Below are positions 62,756 to 64,000 of a stretch of DNA of 64,000 bases, in pieces (position 1 is the first letter of the stretch; every line of letters starts with the position of its first letter). Below the pieces are notes generated by a model. The model saw only the letters and a list, made by a program, of their open reading frames with translations. It had not been told where the DNA came from and searched no databases. Source of the DNA: Hymenobacter coccineus (GTDB lineage Bacteria; Bacteroidota; Bacteroidia; Cytophagales; Hymenobacteraceae); NCBI RefSeq assembly GCF_001816125.1, contig NZ_MDZA01000033.1, positions 1 through 64,000 of the forward strand, given 5' to 3'. Made by a program: the position numbers and the translations under genes.

Positions 62756-62834
62756 GGCAAATTGCGCGCTGCATGACGAGTGAATTGCACGCTGCATGAC
62801 GGGCAAATTGCGCTCTGCATAACGGGTAAATAGT
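62743..62834. repeat. Four 23-bp tandem repeats
   Basis: Units at 62743-62765, 62766-62788, 62789-62811 and 62812-62834, consensus beginning GCTCTGCATGACGGGCAAAT. The first unit overlaps the right arm of the palindromic repeat, so the array looks like an expansion of that arm. The last copy is the most degenerate. Confidence 0.85.
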
Positions 62835-62901
62835 GTAATTAAACACCCTTATAGTGATATTGCCCCCTGGCCCTATCGCCCCAATTCCTTTTCCTGCCTG
62901 A

Positions 62902-64000
62902 ATGAAGCGCCCTTCTTTACTGCTAATTACCCTGTTGGCCGCCAGTGGCCTGGCTACGGCGCAACGCGCCAACAAGAATGCCCCGGCGGCCGCCACGGCG
63001 CCGGCCGCCCGCCCCGCTGGCCAGCCCGCAGCCACGCTTGATGCGGTGACCAAGGGCCTGAAAAAAACCGAGGGCTACTTCCCGTATTACTACGACGAGA
63101 AAACCGGCAAAGTGTACCTAGAGCTGGAGAAGTTCGACCAGGAGTTCCTGTACTTCAGCTCCCTCACCGACGGCGTGGGCCAGGGGGGGCCCGAGCGAGG
63201 CGCGGCCTCTGCGGCGGTGGCCAAGTTCGTGCGCACCGGGGGCAAGGTGTTTTTGCTGGAGCCCAACCTCAACTTCCGGGCCTCGGCACCGGGCCCCGAC
63301 GAGCAGCGGGCGGTGGAAAGCGCCTTTGCCAAGTCCATCATCTGGGGCTTCGCGCCGGTGGCCATCGAGGGCAGCAAGGTGCTGCTGGACCTGACGCCCT
63401 TTTTGGTGCGCGACAGCCAGAAGCTGACCGACCAACTGGGCCGCCGCAACTTCGCCGGGCTGCGGGCCGGCGCCGGGGCGGGCGCGGCCCCCGCGCCCTA
63501 TCGCCTCGACGAAACCCGTTCGGCGGTGTACCCCGACAATACCAAGAACTTCCCCCGGAACACCGAGTTCGAAGCCATCGTCACCTTCGTGGGGGGCCCC
63601 AGCTCGGCGGGCCGGGGCTTCGGCGGGGGCCCCGACATTGCCCCCGACCCCAACGCCGTGACCGTGCGCATGCACCAGTCGTTCGTGGCCCTGCCCGACG
63701 CCGGCTACCAGTCCCGGCTGTTCGACCCGCGCTCGGGCTTCAACCAGTTCACGTACCAGGATTTTTCGGCCCCCATGACCGAGCCGCTGGTGCGGCGCTA
63801 CACCCGGCGGCACCGGCTCGCCAAGAAGGACCCCACCGCCGCCCTCAGCGACCCGGTGACGCCCATCACCTACTACATCGACCGCGGGGCCCGCCCGACG
63901 TCAAGCGGGCCCTCATCGAGGGCGGCGCCTGGTGGAACCAAGCGTTTGAAGCCGCCGGCTACCGCAACGCCTTCGTCGTGAAGGAACTACCCGAGGGCGC
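62902..64000 (+). CDS. DUF5117/DUF5118-type zinc metalloprotease (3' partial, frameshifted)
   Basis: N-terminal part of a secreted metalloprotease of the DUF5117 family (usually about 800 aa), running off the window. Signal [24 protein letters not shown]5118 ([26 protein letters not shown]) and DUF5117 ([19 protein letters not shown]... [12 protein letters not shown]) are clear. At about 63890 the frame shifts: in the first frame it ends at 63981, while the next frame continues [33 protein letters not shown], the family segment ahead of the zinc site. GGGGCCCGCCC here would read correctly as GGGGCCCCGCCC. The HExxH motif would be beyond the window. Beside SusCD it may provide peptides for import. 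Confidence 0.87.

Noticed and set aside
62743..62834. CRISPR-like array
   Set aside because: The 23-bp units are directly adjacent with no spacers, and no cas genes are present.

Overview
The window looks like a piece of a Hymenobacter-type Bacteroidota chromosome. The evidence is high GC with GC-rich third codon positions, three SusC/SusD pairs, a T9SS-sorted protein, an ECF sigma/FecR/TonB-receptor relay, a TAnnTTTG-type promoter, and the heptamer GGGGCCC in nearly every gene. No rRNA, tRNA, CRISPR array, transposase or phage gene was seen.

Layout. 1-1664: 3' part of a PAS-domain histidine kinase. 1781-1969: nested palindromic REP-like element. 2039-3202: methionine aminotransferase. 3354-7203 (minus): siderophore-type TonB receptor and PepSY membrane protein. 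7397-8797 (minus): vanadium-haloperoxidase-like lipoprotein. 9046-21192 (minus): polysaccharide utilization locus 1, with GH127, SusC, SusD, a very large FG-GAP/ASPIC lipoprotein and a TIM-barrel hydrolase. 21732-27555 (plus): sugar-lactone hydrolase, zinc dehydrogenase, GH29 fucosidase with an in-frame amber codon, and tandem GH43. 27761-31222 (minus): GH92 and a GlcNAc-kinase-like protein separated by a ~43-bp inverted repeat. 31531-35779 (plus): mannose-6-phosphate isomerase, DeoR regulator, sugar porter. 35908-50234 (plus): locus 2, with ECF sigma, FecR, SusC with STN domain, SusD, SusE-like, GH76, GH92 and a DUF4965/glutaminase-type protein. 50353-57221: omega-amidase, esterase-like hydrolase, FG-GAP T9SS protein, small lipoprotein, MurF. 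58009-64000: SusC, SusD and a DUF5117-type metalloprotease that runs off the window.

Working together. Locus 2, the second GH92, the isomerase, the sugar porter and the GlcNAc kinase fit uptake and catabolism of alpha-mannan or high-mannose N-glycan: surface GH76 cutting, SusCD import, GH92 trimming, then mannose to fructose-6-P. Locus 1 plus GH43 and GH29 fits arabinose- and fucose-bearing plant glycans. The last locus resembles a peptide-uptake RagAB-like system.

A cross-cutting feature is an unusual number of coding lesions: two frame changes in the kinase, a compensated pair in the sugar porter, one frameshift each in a GH92 and in the metalloprotease, an amber codon in GH29, and a TonB receptor with no ATG. 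Most of the indels lie in G/C runs, several at GGGGCCC. They may be assembly errors, so the raw reads should be checked before calling pseudogenes. Dispersed palindromic repeat families sit in many of the gaps.
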